From NCBI GenBank assembly GCA_959347315.1, contig OY365809.1, positions 42,834,542 to 42,898,541 on the forward strand: a stretch of DNA of 64,000 nucleotides, given 5' to 3'. This document shows, one piece after another, positions 12,401-25,800 of the stretch. The stretch comes from Bimastos eiseni (Eukaryota; Annelida; Clitellata; Crassiclitellata; Lumbricidae). Both the position numbers and the translations under genes were made by a program. A model generated the notes under the pieces. The model was not told the origin of the DNA and ran no database searches. It was given only the letters and a program-made list of their open reading frames with translations. Numbering within the stretch: the first letter of the stretch is position 1; each line of letters starts with the position of its first letter.

Positions 12401-15271
12401 CCGGGACTTTTGCAGGATAGATCAACAGTCGCGTTTGCTTTTACTAACGAAATAGAACGACTTAATAAATAGAACTTGCAATGTAAATAAAATGTGTTAC
12501 CAAGATGATTATTTGACTAAAGTAGCATAATATTTAGATGGACTTTTCTCCGATTCTACTTTCAAAATTATTCCATCGAATACCCGGATGCCACTATATT
12601 CATTACAGAGCCGATCTCAGACATCGCCGGCAATGTATTAGAGAAGACGATCACTGACGATTGGCTGACGGTTTCATATTCGTTGCGGTTTCATATTCTA
12701 GCCATTATTAGTTCCAGGCTTGACCGTCGTCGGGTCTTGTCGACCCGTTGTGCAAACTTCGGATAACAATATTACTATAATTATCGTTATTACAATTTTA
12801 CGACGTGCACACAGGGTCTCAATAGCTCAAAGCAGTGCCTCGCCTAGACAAAGGCTCCATGCTGTCTCCTCTGTCTGCTGCACTTCCGGCGGTCCAGAGG
12901 CCAGAGTCTCCCATCCCCGGATAAGGAGAAACACTTAGAAGCTGTTCATCGATTTCCCCAGACAATTGGTATCGTATGGAGTAAGGTATTCTCGTGGTCG
13001 GCATGTGGCGGACGTCGGGAGGCCAGAGAAAGACGGCGGCCGGGTAGCACGGCCGAGGGCAGACCACAGTGGAAGAAATGCGAAGATACCGGTATATTAT
13101 GCACGGCGTCGGTCAATAACAGCCAAACGGAGTCCACTTTCCGGCGTCCTTATACGAGCGGTCGAGTCGCCAAGAGATTGGAGGAGGGTGATGCCTTGGC
13201 GGTGGCAGTCCCACCAGCAAATCAATATTGGATGCCGGATGTAATGGGCAGTTAGTGTCGACGACATAGAGAACACGTATGATAAATATTTAGATCAATC
13301 GACGAATAATCTCATTCATAATTTAATCGCTAATTACGACAATCCGTATATAGAGACAGAGGCCGTCGTCTAAATCATCTTTGTAATCCTCGTGTAAAGA
13401 TATAGTTTCTATTGTTAGGCGTGTCGCGCTACACATTCAGCCTGACCCCCCCCCCCGGGTTTTTACATGGCACCCGAACGAAACGAGAGGCTTAGCTATT
13501 GCGGACTCCATTTGGTATAGCGCCGGTAATAAGCTATAGTCTCTATGACGTTGCTTCTGGAGGCGCTGAGAAATTTCCGAAGATTTACCTTACATTACAC
13601 TCTGTCAGCCTTCCCCTGGGAGTTATGGCAAAGTTCTTCGTCACTATAGGGTACTGCCACTGTGAAAGTCCCTAGTCTAGAAGAGCAGGATGGCGGCGTC
13701 AACGGCATCAGTAGTCACGGATTGTCGATTTTGCCAGAGGAGACCAACAAAACAGCCTATAAAAAGCTATAACTGGATATCACAGAGCGGTAACCTTACT
13801 AAAGTGGTCGTCCGAGAAAGAAAATCTGGCGGTGAACTGCTAAACTACATGAACTACAAATTTGCATCACACGGACCACGATAGTCATCTTCTTAATTAA
13901 CTTTCTAGGAACAATTTGAATTTCTATCTGAACATATAATGTTTCAACGTTGAGCAGAATAATTCCGAATACAAGCCACGGTGGGTCGATAAATGTTTTA
14001 AAATGGGTCTGGGATTCATCAGAGTCATTGTTGCACATCCTACAGAAATTTTTTCTCCACATTGCTGATGTCGTAACTCTGGACGTATTAATTAGCATAA
14101 CAGGACGCTGCTTCATACTACCAGAAGAACCCATGCAGGGCATAAATTGCCAAGAAAGATGAAAATGTATGAATTTTCTGTGAATATTAACGCCCTTGTA
14201 TCTTGTATTGGAGCCAGAGGTCGAACCCCTCTGATACTTCGCGGCAAATCGTACACCAGAAGAGCCCACTCTACGTCCACTAGAGAGACTTAAACGTGTT
14301 CTTATAGAATCACCGCCGTGCACTCCAAATCCCAACAAATCAATCGAATCTTGCCGGAAACGTGTCCCACAATGCCACCGGGCGAAAACAAAGTCCCGTC
14401 CGTCGTTTATCGCCCGGAAAACATGCAGCTCGCGGCCTCCCGTCCGTCGCGCAGTTAATTATCTCCCTGGATTGAACGCCAATGGACGAACGCCGGGGCT
14501 CCTCTCCGTTCCACAGCCACCGGCGCAACAACGCCCGACCGGCAGCGGGGCAGGCAGGTCGCCGACGGGGGTCAGCCCAGTCACGCACCGACGAAACGCC
14601 GATACCCGCGACACCACCAGACCCTCTCCACTCGATTGCGGATGTCGGACTCGGTAATTGGACGTCGAATGGAAGACCGGATAGACCGTCGTTTCGGGCG
14701 GGCATGCAAACACTCGGGTCACCGGTTACCGTGGCAACCGAAGACGTACGTCATACGGAAACGCGATTAGTTCGACCGGCGGTAAGTTAAGAAAGCCAAT
14801 TAAACGGTGACATTGACGGCTTCGGTCGTGTCCGCTCGTTCCCAAATTAATCGTATTAGGACGGCAATATCGGCGGAGCGCTGGACGACGCGGAAGCATT
14901 GGTACCAGCTTTGTATTTAATTCTCTTCTGGTCCCGAAGTCCTTTCCAACCGGTTGGGTTAAATCCCTGTCGAACTACACAATACGGTTGTAAACAGCTG
15001 CCCATCCATTGTTAATTCTCGGGTATTAGTCGTCTGATGTTCAGGCATTTATTATTGTCTGGCAGATAAACAACGGATTGTGTCATCAATTAGCAAATTA
15101 GAGAGAGAGCATTTAATGCCCTTCAGTGAGTTTATCTAGTATTAAATACGTATATCAAATATAGGAAATTTATATATATACATATATATATGTATATATA
15201 CATATATATATACATATATATATATACACACATATATATATATATATATACGTATATACACATATATATAC

Positions 15272-15332
<61 letters not shown>

Positions 15333-16763
15333 GGACAATGTCTTGAAAGAGACCAGCACAGCTTGCAAGTGTTGATAAGAGGTAAAGCCTTAACACAATA
15401 TTCCTCAGGATAATTTTCTGAGAGAGGCATTTGGAAGGTGAAAGTTATTCCTTATATGTTTTGTCAATGCATGATAATACTACCACAGAGGCTGTTATAG
15501 GATCACCTATTATTATTATTATTATTATTAAAATTTCTAATGTGTGCCCAGTCTTACCGAAATATGAATCTGAGGCACAGATGGTCAGCCGCCAGAAGAA
15601 GATGCACTTAGATATCCAAGTGCTTTCAAGACAGTCAAGAAGAAATAGCGAGTTTTGTGTCCATTTCTGAAGGAAGGAAGTGAATTTGAGCGAAGAAGAG
15701 AGAGTGGCTGTCAATTCAATTCTATGGGTGCAGAGGCATGGAATTCACGCAAGCCCATAACTGTCCTGCATCGAGACTGAGCTAAAAGACTTGTACTTGA
15801 CGATCGCAGGCAACCAGAAGGGACGTAAGGAGTTAGTGGTGAAAGAAGATAGATGATGGAGTCCTGGAGTGCTAGTGCTTTGTAGATGAAACTGCAGCAG
15901 TTACAGTTTCAGCTTAACAACACTGCCTTATAAAAAAGATAATTGCTGTTGGCCTCCTCCTTCATCCAGGTATGAAACTGGCACTGCCATAGCACATTAA
16001 ATTTTAGTGGTGGAGTTCTGTAGATGAAACGGTATGCGGACGTTTTATCCCCGGACGATTCATCACCAACAATAAATATTTTATTGCATCACTACCTTGT
16101 AGCAATTCTCTCTTCCTGCATGCAAACTGGATTGATGAAAAGAATCATCCTTAAATAGAAGCTGGATTGATGAGAAGTATCTGTTTAAATGGAAGCAATA
16201 TTGATGAAAAGAATCATACTTAATTATAAGCTGGATTGACAAGAAAAATATGCTGAAATGGAAGCAGGATTGATGAAAAATTAGACTGCCACGAAGTATA
16301 TAGCTGAAGCAACAAGGTATTAATTATTGGTGATAAAACGTCCGGGGATGAACCATCCGTGATGAATTGTCCGGGGAATCCCAGAATCAAATGAAACAGG
16401 CTGATTAAAATTCTACTCAGCAGGACTGAGGAGCTTGTTCATAGTGGGATAAGCAGTATTATAGGAACTAAAGGATACATTGCGCCCTGTTGAGTTCAAG
16501 GTCTGAGTGAGAAAGACATAGTGAAGATGTGATTTACCAATGACTGGCAGGAGAATTCTGTTGGCTCACCTGGTTGACCCTGGGTAGGCATTCGAGGATA
16601 CCCAGCATGAGTTGGGTGTTGCCTTCGTGGTCACCCGGAACTTGAACGCTGAGTGCATCAAGGAGCATCTGATAGAGAGCACTGGAGCAGAGTGGCTCTG
16701 GCAACTCTCGCAGGAAGTCCTTTAACACACCTGATAAAAGGAAAGCATGAAATAATGTGTACA

Positions 16764-16838
<75 letters not shown>

Positions 16839-19800
16839 GGGAGACAGAGGTACAGAGACAGACAGAAAAAGATAGAGAAAGGAGTGAGAAAATGTTAGAG
16901 ACAGACATATAGAAATATGTGTATGCCTATAGAAAGAATGTATGTATCTACATATAGAATATATATATATAAATAATAATAATATATATATATAACCTTT
17001 ATCTTCAGAATAAAGATATTCTGAATTATCTGTAATAAGTCAACACCATATGGGAATCAGTTGGCTGGTACTGCCTCTGTTGACTCGTTTACTTGTCTCA
17101 TCAACGATTGCTGACTCTTGAATGTCGGATTCTTAAAGAAATCTAACATAATTGAGGCCGAGAGACTGAGAACTGTGACTATTTTTCCTTTCATTAATAA
17201 AGAAATTCGTCCACACATATGCATCCATTGCTAGAGGTGTACACTTTGGTTATAAGCATATTCCACAGAGCATGTTATTGTCTACATCCTCATGCTCCAA
17301 ATTCTCACACAAATACACATACATGAATACACAAATAGGCATAAAAACATACATACAAACACATACATATATACATGCATTCAGTAGCACATGCACGCAT
17401 GCATAAATAGTGGGAATACATGCATTCATACAACATGTATTCAAGTCTATATGAAGTCTCAACATAATCTATCAGATATAGACTGTTCTCTGCTTCACCA
17501 CTTGCTTACTTACCTCTATAAATACGACCAATCAATACAGACAGTTACATCCGGGTCTCATAAGAAACGGTGATGTCGAGGCAAGACTTCATTAATATGC
17601 AATCGAGGACCAAAATCAATACCGGTATGCACCTGTAAGTGTTTCACTGGCATGTAGCAAATCCGTCAAGAGACAGACAGATAGGCATACAAGCAGACAG
17701 AAGGACAGCCAGACATAGACAGACAGAGTGAGAGACAGGCAGACCGAAAGCGAGATATTAATGTGGAGCTAACTGGGTCAACAATGAAAAATACAATCTA
17801 AAATCTGGGACTAATATGGAACGGATATGACGCAGACAAAAACTGGGGCATTGACCTATATAGGTGTGTGACTACATCCGGGACTTTTGCAGGACAAATC
17901 GACAGTCGCACTTGTTTTTGTTAACGAAATAAAACGACTTAATATTATAGAACTTGCACTATAAATAACATGCGTTCAAATGCGGATTTTTGACTGGAGT
18001 AGCATAAATTTTGATTAATTTTTCCGCATTTATACGTTCAAAGTTACCCTGTCACTTTATTCATTACATAGCCAAGCACAGACATCGCCCCCAATATATT
18101 AGGAAAGACAATTACTGATTGGCTGACACGTTGCGGCATCATAGATAGCCCGGATAGTAGCTTAGTAGAATAAGTTGTTACATACGTCTGAAGCAAAGTA
18201 GATTGGCAGGTAAGTAAGTTGGAAGGCAGATTGGTTGGTATGCATGTAGGTAAGTAGACTGGTAGGTAAGTGACTAAGTTGATAAATAGGTAGGTGAGCA
18301 CATAGTAGATCAATCAATAAATCAATTTTCGTTTAGTCAGTTTTCATGCTGACAAAGACGCAGCTTGTTACAATGGTCATGATAAGTACAGTTAGTCAAT
18401 TTATGGCTATGCCGAATCAGTAAATCAGTTAGTTAGGTAGTTCGAAATTTCATTAGGTGATTTATGTTAGTATACGTTTTTGTACGTAGATTGCATTTTA
18501 TCTGGACTTGGCCTCCACTTGTGAGCTCTGTATAACCCAGAGAACAATCTGGTGTCCTGCAAGTAACATAAATTTAAGTGGCGCTTTAGGAATCTATAGG
18601 TAGTATTACAATCAGGTAGATATGAAGTTAGGTATGCATAGGGTTTCCAGATGGCAAATGGACGACATGTCCACCTTGCTAGAAAACAGGAAAATGTCAG
18701 ACTTGTTGTATGTCTGTTGTAATTGGCTAAATTTCATGGCAATTTCTAACTACTTCACACACACATAATTTTATTGTCCCTAAGTTCCCTCTTGCCCCAC
18801 AAGGCCAACAGTCCAATCTACTTACTTGTATATTTTTTATTGCCATTTCATTTCCTCCAGACTTTTCTAGTTCATTGTCTTAGCAATGTTACACACAATG
18901 TGTCTATTGTTATTGCAATTGAATATTTGCATAGCACCACTCAGAGATTCAGAGATGCTTCAGACCCAAGTCAGTATTGCCTCTAACAAATGAAACAGTC
19001 TGTGGACTTTCTATGAGACTTTATGGTAAAAGTGCAATTTTACAGCTTTGTGATGTGACTGTTCCTTGGTTACTTATGGAGATTTCGAAGCAATTCTGAC
19101 ACCAGAGTCCCGAGTGGAACATTCAGTGCATCCTTCGTTGTCCTCCTTTCTGCATCCTTCTTAGACTACCCATGTATCTGGCAACCCTAGTTATGTAAGC
19201 ATACAGGTCGCAAGGACGATAAGTAAGTAAGTAACCTTCTTTTGTACCTGACAAGAATAGGTCACAGAAGGTGAGGATACACAATGTAATTTAAACAATA
19301 GACCCAAAGGCTTTCTCAAAAGACATTCATTCAGTAAACATGTGATCACTGACCAATACTAGAAAATTAATCATAGCTATTGTCAGAGAAACGTATTAGC
19401 AGACATAGTAATTAATCAATCCAACTCTCCCAATGAATTAATACACTAATAGTTAATTAGCAATATATATTTAATTGGATTGATAAATAATCTATAATCG
19501 ACGGAAGAGCAAACGAGTGAATAAAAAAATAAGTATAAACGGATGAGAAATGATAAGCCAGACTAGTACAGCAGCCTGTCTCATTTCGCATCAGTAAGCA
19601 AGAAAAAGAACGGAACAAGAATGGTTCTGGACGGATCGAGAACGATTCTGGTCACATATCCATTACGTCGGATCCTGTCGTCAAATATCGATTGCTGCCA
19701 ACATCAGACTATGGAAATACCGTGCGCATACAGAATCGAGATGCCACCAACGATATGTTGATCTCACTAGAGATTTACTGCTAACCCTTCACAGCGACAA

Positions 19801-22800
19801 CGCTAATGGACCAATGCACAGATAGTACGACAATATATCACCAGAAATTTAGCAATAGCGAAACATTTTGGATTGGTTGGTTAGTTAATGTCTTCTGTTT
19901 GGAAGGCTAGTTAATGTCTTCCTGGTTGGTTTGATTGATTAGTTACTGCTTACCATCCTATGGCTTGACTGGTTAGTTACTATTAAATGGTTTTTGGCTT
20001 GGGTGGTTAGTTAATGTATTTCCGGTTTGGTTGGTTAGTTAATGTCCTTTTGGATTGGTTGGTTAGTTAATGTCTTCCTGGTTGGTTCGATTGATTAGTT
20101 ACTGCTTACCATCCTATGGCTTGGCTGGTTAGTTACTACTAAATGACTTTTGGCTTGGCCGGCTAGGTAATGTATTTCTGCTTTGGATGATTAATTACTA
20201 TCTACCATCTTTTTAATTTGGCTGGTTAGTTACTGTCTTGCTGATTTGGTTGATTAGTTAATTGATGTGTCTTTCTGGTTTGGTTGTTTAGTTATTGTCT
20301 AATTTATGGCACATTTTCATAACAAAGATGATTAGCATTGCCCTCCTCTTTTATCCAGGCTTTGGACTGGTATCATAGAAGCACATGCAGTGCCTTAGCT
20401 TAAAAAATCATGTTTTTTCAAAATTGTACAAACAGTTTTTTTTTGCTGCCAAGGAGTAACTTATTGCACTGTAGATTCTGTACCAAAACTGCATCATATG
20501 AATTTTTAACTCAGTACTCACTAAGGTATTTATAATATGGCAGTCAGTAAGATTGCTTCCAACTTTGTAACCATTAAGACAACCACAATTTGATAATTGT
20601 TAAACTATTTATACTGTGGAGTAGTACTTAATCATTAAGGCATTGGTCATTATTAATGTAGGAAGTCACTCATAATTGTCACTGAATATACAGAATCAAC
20701 AACAACCCTGTGTCCAAGACGTTAATCCCCCATTTCTGGCAACCGTGGGATATCGTTCTCCCAATCCCCATGGATAGAAGCCATTACTTTCTCCCATAGC
20801 CGACAACGTACACCTAATATATATTTTCCAGCCCGACGCCGCAAGAAGCATTTGACTGTTGTCAAACCGACACATAGGCTCTCCATTTGGCATGCATACA
20901 ACGGCACATGTCAAACGGCGTGGCAGTCTATAAAAATGATTCTCGCCCAACACCAGACGTGGCAAGATTAAGGCAATGGTGGCAAGTTGATTCCGCCTGG
21001 GACCGAGCAACGCAAACGGGGTCATATCTCACAAGTCCAAAGCAGAGACTACGTACGGTCGGTCGTCTGGTAATCTCTGACGATAAGGGCGAAAGTTGAC
21101 TTTGATGTCGACGTAAAGTCACTTCCGATGAAGATTAAGACTTCACCTCTGCACGTATTCTGTAGGACCAGTCCAAAGCCAGTATGAACGAGGAGGGGTG
21201 CGCTAATCTTTGCTATCACACGAGATCATTGTTACGACTGCGTTGGTGAGCAGTTAATGGACGACCAAATGGAAAATGTTGTCACTGCTTGCACTCAGTG
21301 TTTCCAGAGCAAGGGGTCAATGTTTCGTAGTGGTGATGCCTATACATAACAGCCATACATAAAACAGAGTTTGTTTTATAAAAATCCAAAAGTGACAAGT
21401 AAATCGAGCGAAGTGAGAAAACAAAATGTTACGGAGGATAATCCGCCTGCTTAGTGCATCCTGGAACTGGATTTTTTCTTTACACTGTCAAATGATGAGC
21501 CAGGTTTTTAAAAGCCAGAACCATGTGTCTGTTTTGAAAAAGGTCGATCTCCAGAGGCACCACGTATCTATGAATGAAGATTTTGACAAACATTATCTGA
21601 TTGGTGGGAAGGTAAGGAAAGAAAATGTTGCTTCCCCGAAATAGAATCTGAATGGCAAAGTAATTTTAGACAAATGTTGAGCTCAGGTGAGTGTGTCACT
21701 GAGGCAACTGTAAATAGCATCTGAGTTTTAGCTAAAAAGCAGACCTATGCCATACCTAGATGGTGAAACAGTTCAACTACGTTTCCAAGAGGATGTAAAT
21801 AACAGAGCTGCAACACACATTAGCCTTCATTAAGAGAGTCATAGTTACCCAGCGCCATTTACCCGAGCAAAAAATTCGATTATTGTTTCGCAAATAACAG
21901 AAACCGATTACCGGTTTAAAACCCGATAACCGGCATTTCGGTTATCGCTAAACTTCCCTACATGTATCTATATTGGCATGTCTGTTTGTGTGTCTGTCAA
22001 CCTGAGCGACCACAATGGTCGTTCTACGGGCCGTTCTAAGGATCGCTCTAAGGGTCGTTATAGAGGTCGTGCTAAGGAAAGTCTAAGGGTCGTTCTAGAG
22101 GTCATTGTAAAGGTCATGCTATGGATCGTTCTAGAGGTCGCGCTAAGGATCGTTCTAAGGGACGTTCTAAAGGTCGTTCTAGAGGTCGTGCTAAGGATCG
22201 TACTAAGGGTTGTTTAAAGGGTCGTTCTAAGGGATGTTCGAAGGATTGTGCTAAGGGTCGTGCTAAATATGGTTCTAATGGTCGTGCCAAGGGTCGTTCT
22301 AAGGGCAGGCCAATCGGACTGTGGCGCTCGGTCATAAGTCATTAAGGAACGGTGCGCAGTCCTATTCATTAGTAGACAAAGCGAGCGATCAATATGAGAC
22401 GAACTATAGTCACCGACAGACAATGGCAGGAAGCACGAACGGTGGTTGAACGGATGGATGGAAGGATAAAAGGATGGTTTGTGGGATGGATAAAGGAAGG
22501 GCGAATGGATGGATGGAATGAAGAGAAGCACCGACGGAAGAAAAGATGGATGGACGGATGGGAGAGTGGAGAAGAATAGATGTAATGGTGGAAGGAAGAA
22601 GTGAAGAATAGAGGGAAGGATGAAATGGCAGACAGATGGAAGGTTAGGAAGACGAAGAGGCGGATTGATGGAAAGATGTATGGATAGAATGATGTATGGA
22701 GGGATGGATGGATGGATGGACTGACGGACGAATGGATATAGACGGGCATGGAAGGACGGACTGAATCACGGAGCGTGTGGAGAAAGGTGGAAAATGGATG

Positions 22801-25800
22801 AACTTTATGTCCATCTATTTTCCGTCCTTTGCTCTGTTTTCAACCTTTAATGGATGGTTAGACGGATGAACGAACAGATGGACAAAAGAAGAACGAACGG
22901 ATGGACGTAATGACGAATGGACGGATACAAAGGAGGACAGGAGACGAAGGGATGGAACAAAGGAGGGAAAGAGGGAAGGAAGGAGATAAAGATGGAGGGA
23001 AGGATAGAAGGAGGAAAATATGGAAGGAGGGACAGAACAAAAGGGGAAGGGTGTAACCGTGGAAGGAGGGAAAGAAGGAAGAAGGGAAAGAGTTAAGGAT
23101 AGAAGGAGGGAAATATGGAAGGAGGGAACGCGGAACACAACGAAGGAGGTAGAAGGGAAGGAGGGAAGATGGGAAGGAGGGACGGAGGTAGAGAAATAAT
23201 CGATAAGGCGTTGTTGTCGTGCGGCGGTCGTTGTTTCTCGGTGCTGTCAACGGAATCTATGAGAGACCTGGCGTCGTCGTATATATGGCATCAGGGTCTG
23301 CATAATCACAGACGGAATGAACAGCACCAGACCCAAGCACCAGAAGCAGCAGCAGCAGCGCAACGTCAGGCAGGATGGAATAATGACCAGACGAACTGAA
23401 GACGGACTGTCTAACGACAAATGACTCACTGATCGAATGGTCAAAATGACAAAATGACATAATGACTGACTAACGTGAGACTGAAACGTTAAATGACTAA
23501 TGACTTTCACGACTGGCAGATCAAAGAGCCAAACAAATATGACTGGCCAAAAAAAATAACAAAATGATCCATAGACTTTCAGGCCAAAACAGAGAAGTGG
23601 CTGTCCAAAAATGATCACATTACTGACTGATTAAATGCCAAACAAAGATATTGAAGGCAAAAGTGACAAAATTGCCGAATGTTCAAAAAACACTCACATA
23701 AAGAAATGACTGTGCAAAACTTAACAAGATGAATGACTGAAAAAAATGTTGAAGAACTTACTTAGTGTAGGCCTGTATGGAATTGACCAAATGAGTGAAT
23801 AACCAGAGGAGAATAAGTGAATAAAATGACTGACTGATCAACAGATCAGACAGAAAAACAACAACTGGTGCTCTAACATCAACCATGGACATTTAGTCAG
23901 GATTTCTACATAAATAAACTTAGGGCCGTACCTACGGGGGCCAGCGGGGCCCGCGCCCAGGGCGCAATTATGGAAAGGGCACAAATTTCAGAATGGTATG
24001 ACTTATTATTCCATAAAATGCACTATATCCAAATTGTGAGGGCACCAGATTGATGCTAGGCACAAGGTGCAATTATAGCTGGGTAGGGTCCTGAATAAAC
24101 CACAATATATGATAAAATGATCTACAAGCTGCAAAATGAAATGACTGGTCATTATATGATGAAACTTGTGCTAAACGAGCAAATGACTTACTCACAAATA
24201 ATTTACAAACCGCCCAATAAAAAGACTGGTCATTATATCAAATTACCATTCCTTAAAAATGACTTAATGGCCGAAATGACCGCAAGATATTTTTGAGATT
24301 ACGATCTAGTCTCATAAACATGTAGCAAGGCTCACTAAAATTAAGACGTGGTGAGCTGTAGGCTCTTTAACCAACTACCAATAATAGCTAATCCTCTTCC
24401 CAAATACCACCTGACCCATATCCCATTTTGTCCGGCTAGGGGAAAGAGGGAAGGAGGAGGAAAGGGTAGAAGGAGGGAAATATGTAGAGGAGTTAATTGG
24501 CGAATCATTGATTGGCAAATTGACTGTGTGAATCAGAGCCAGAATGAGTCAGATATCTCAGCGGAGGATGGCACGCACACGGAGAGGCAGACCAACACGT
24601 ACAACGGGACAGACAGACGAACAGTTAGAGGGAGAGGTAGGGCCACTGACGGACGCCAAGAACAAATAACCGTTAACAAAATCGATCAACAAGCAGGAAG
24701 CGAATGAGAGAGAGGGAGAGAGCGGCCGAGTGCTACAGTACTGGGTTGATCAATTCACTCTGCTATTGTCAATGAGTGCGTTAATTAGGGTATGGCTATA
24801 CGTCAATGGGAAGAGGCTCCGATGAGCTCTGGGGCACGACATATACGATAGGTTATAGCACTCACCGTCTAAAGCAGGGTACAAAGTTCGACACGACCCA
24901 CGACTCCCAGACGGGACCTCCACAGGACATTGGTCTCTGGGCAACCTCTCTAACATGACGCAGCACTCGTAAATAAGCCGGAGCCTTGTACTCAGCTGTA
25001 GAGTACTCATAGAGCTGTATGAAATGCGTGGTTTACAGCTACAGTAGGCCTACTCCAGCATCCATCCCACTGCCACCGTCATCAACGATTTCCATCAAAG
25101 CATGGGCAGTGCTGTCTCCCCGGTGATTGACCTCCCGGGATCCCCACGTGGCAACGGAATGGACGAAACAATCACCCTAGTGAGGACCTGATTTTATCAA
25201 TACCAGTGGTTTAGCTGGTTCAGTTGACTTGATTTTTAGTGAGACATTGATAAATTTAAGAGACCTTCATTAAATTACCTACACTAAATAACCTACATTA
25301 AATTACCTACACTAAATAACCTACATTAAATTACCTACATTGAATTTAAATTACATTGAATGAATTGAATTTATATTACATTGAATGACTGAATGAATGA
25401 ATGACTAACTATGGCGATTTCTAGAGCGCCAGCACATTCCGTTACAAGGGCTCTTTAACAAGTTGAACACCAATAAGTCAGAAATCTGCATTTTTTATTT
25501 TTAAAGTAATATCTCTTGAGTCTGGCCTTGAAAGAGTCAATATTAGGTGCATTACACATTGAATATGGAATGCCATTCCAGCACTCATTATTCTTTAAAC
25601 TTCCCCCTAATTGAGATGAGATCTCATAAAATATAATAATATCACCCCCTAATTTTATTGGATGGAGCAATTGCACCAAAGTTACTATGGAGTAGAAGAC
25701 CCTTGTGTGTGTGTGTGTGCGTGTGCGTGCGTGTGTGAGTAAATGAGCTTGAGTGCTATAGTGAGTGAATGAGTGAGCAATTGAGTCTCGATCCTTTCCT

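Larger units (their letters stand above)
6494..16569. other. syd-1 intron 3, overview
   Basis: A 10.1-kb intron with, in order: CAGA/GAGA repeats (6550-6760), a SINE-like fragment (6860-6990), an (AAT)n-type tract (8030-8275), two LINE 3' fragments (8282-9995), a MITE (10494-10963), the assembly gap, a further LINE remnant (12195-12374), GC-rich islands (12950-13400 and 14330-15125), a TA/CA tract (15172-15333) and an inverted-end element (16037-16376). Confidence 0.8.

Noticed and set aside
13799..14338. 179-codon minus-strand frame
   Set aside because: No recognisable family, no splice-consistent neighbours, and it sits in a repeat-bearing intron. It may be chance.
14340..14790. Overlapping frames of 87-121 codons on both strands in GC-rich sequence
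   Set aside because: High GC lowers stop frequency; three frames are open at once and none shows protein-like content, so an island is more likely.
22114..22345. Arg-Ser-Lys-Gly repeat protein on either strand
   Set aside because: A 12-bp minisatellite with degenerate units and no start, splice or domain support.
22369..23250. Long Pro/Ser/Phe-rich minus-strand frames
   Set aside because: Purine-rich simple sequence; composition explains the absence of stops.
25681..25745. Telomere-like or Z-DNA origin signal in the GTGTGT run
   Set aside because: An ordinary short GT microsatellite with no further support.
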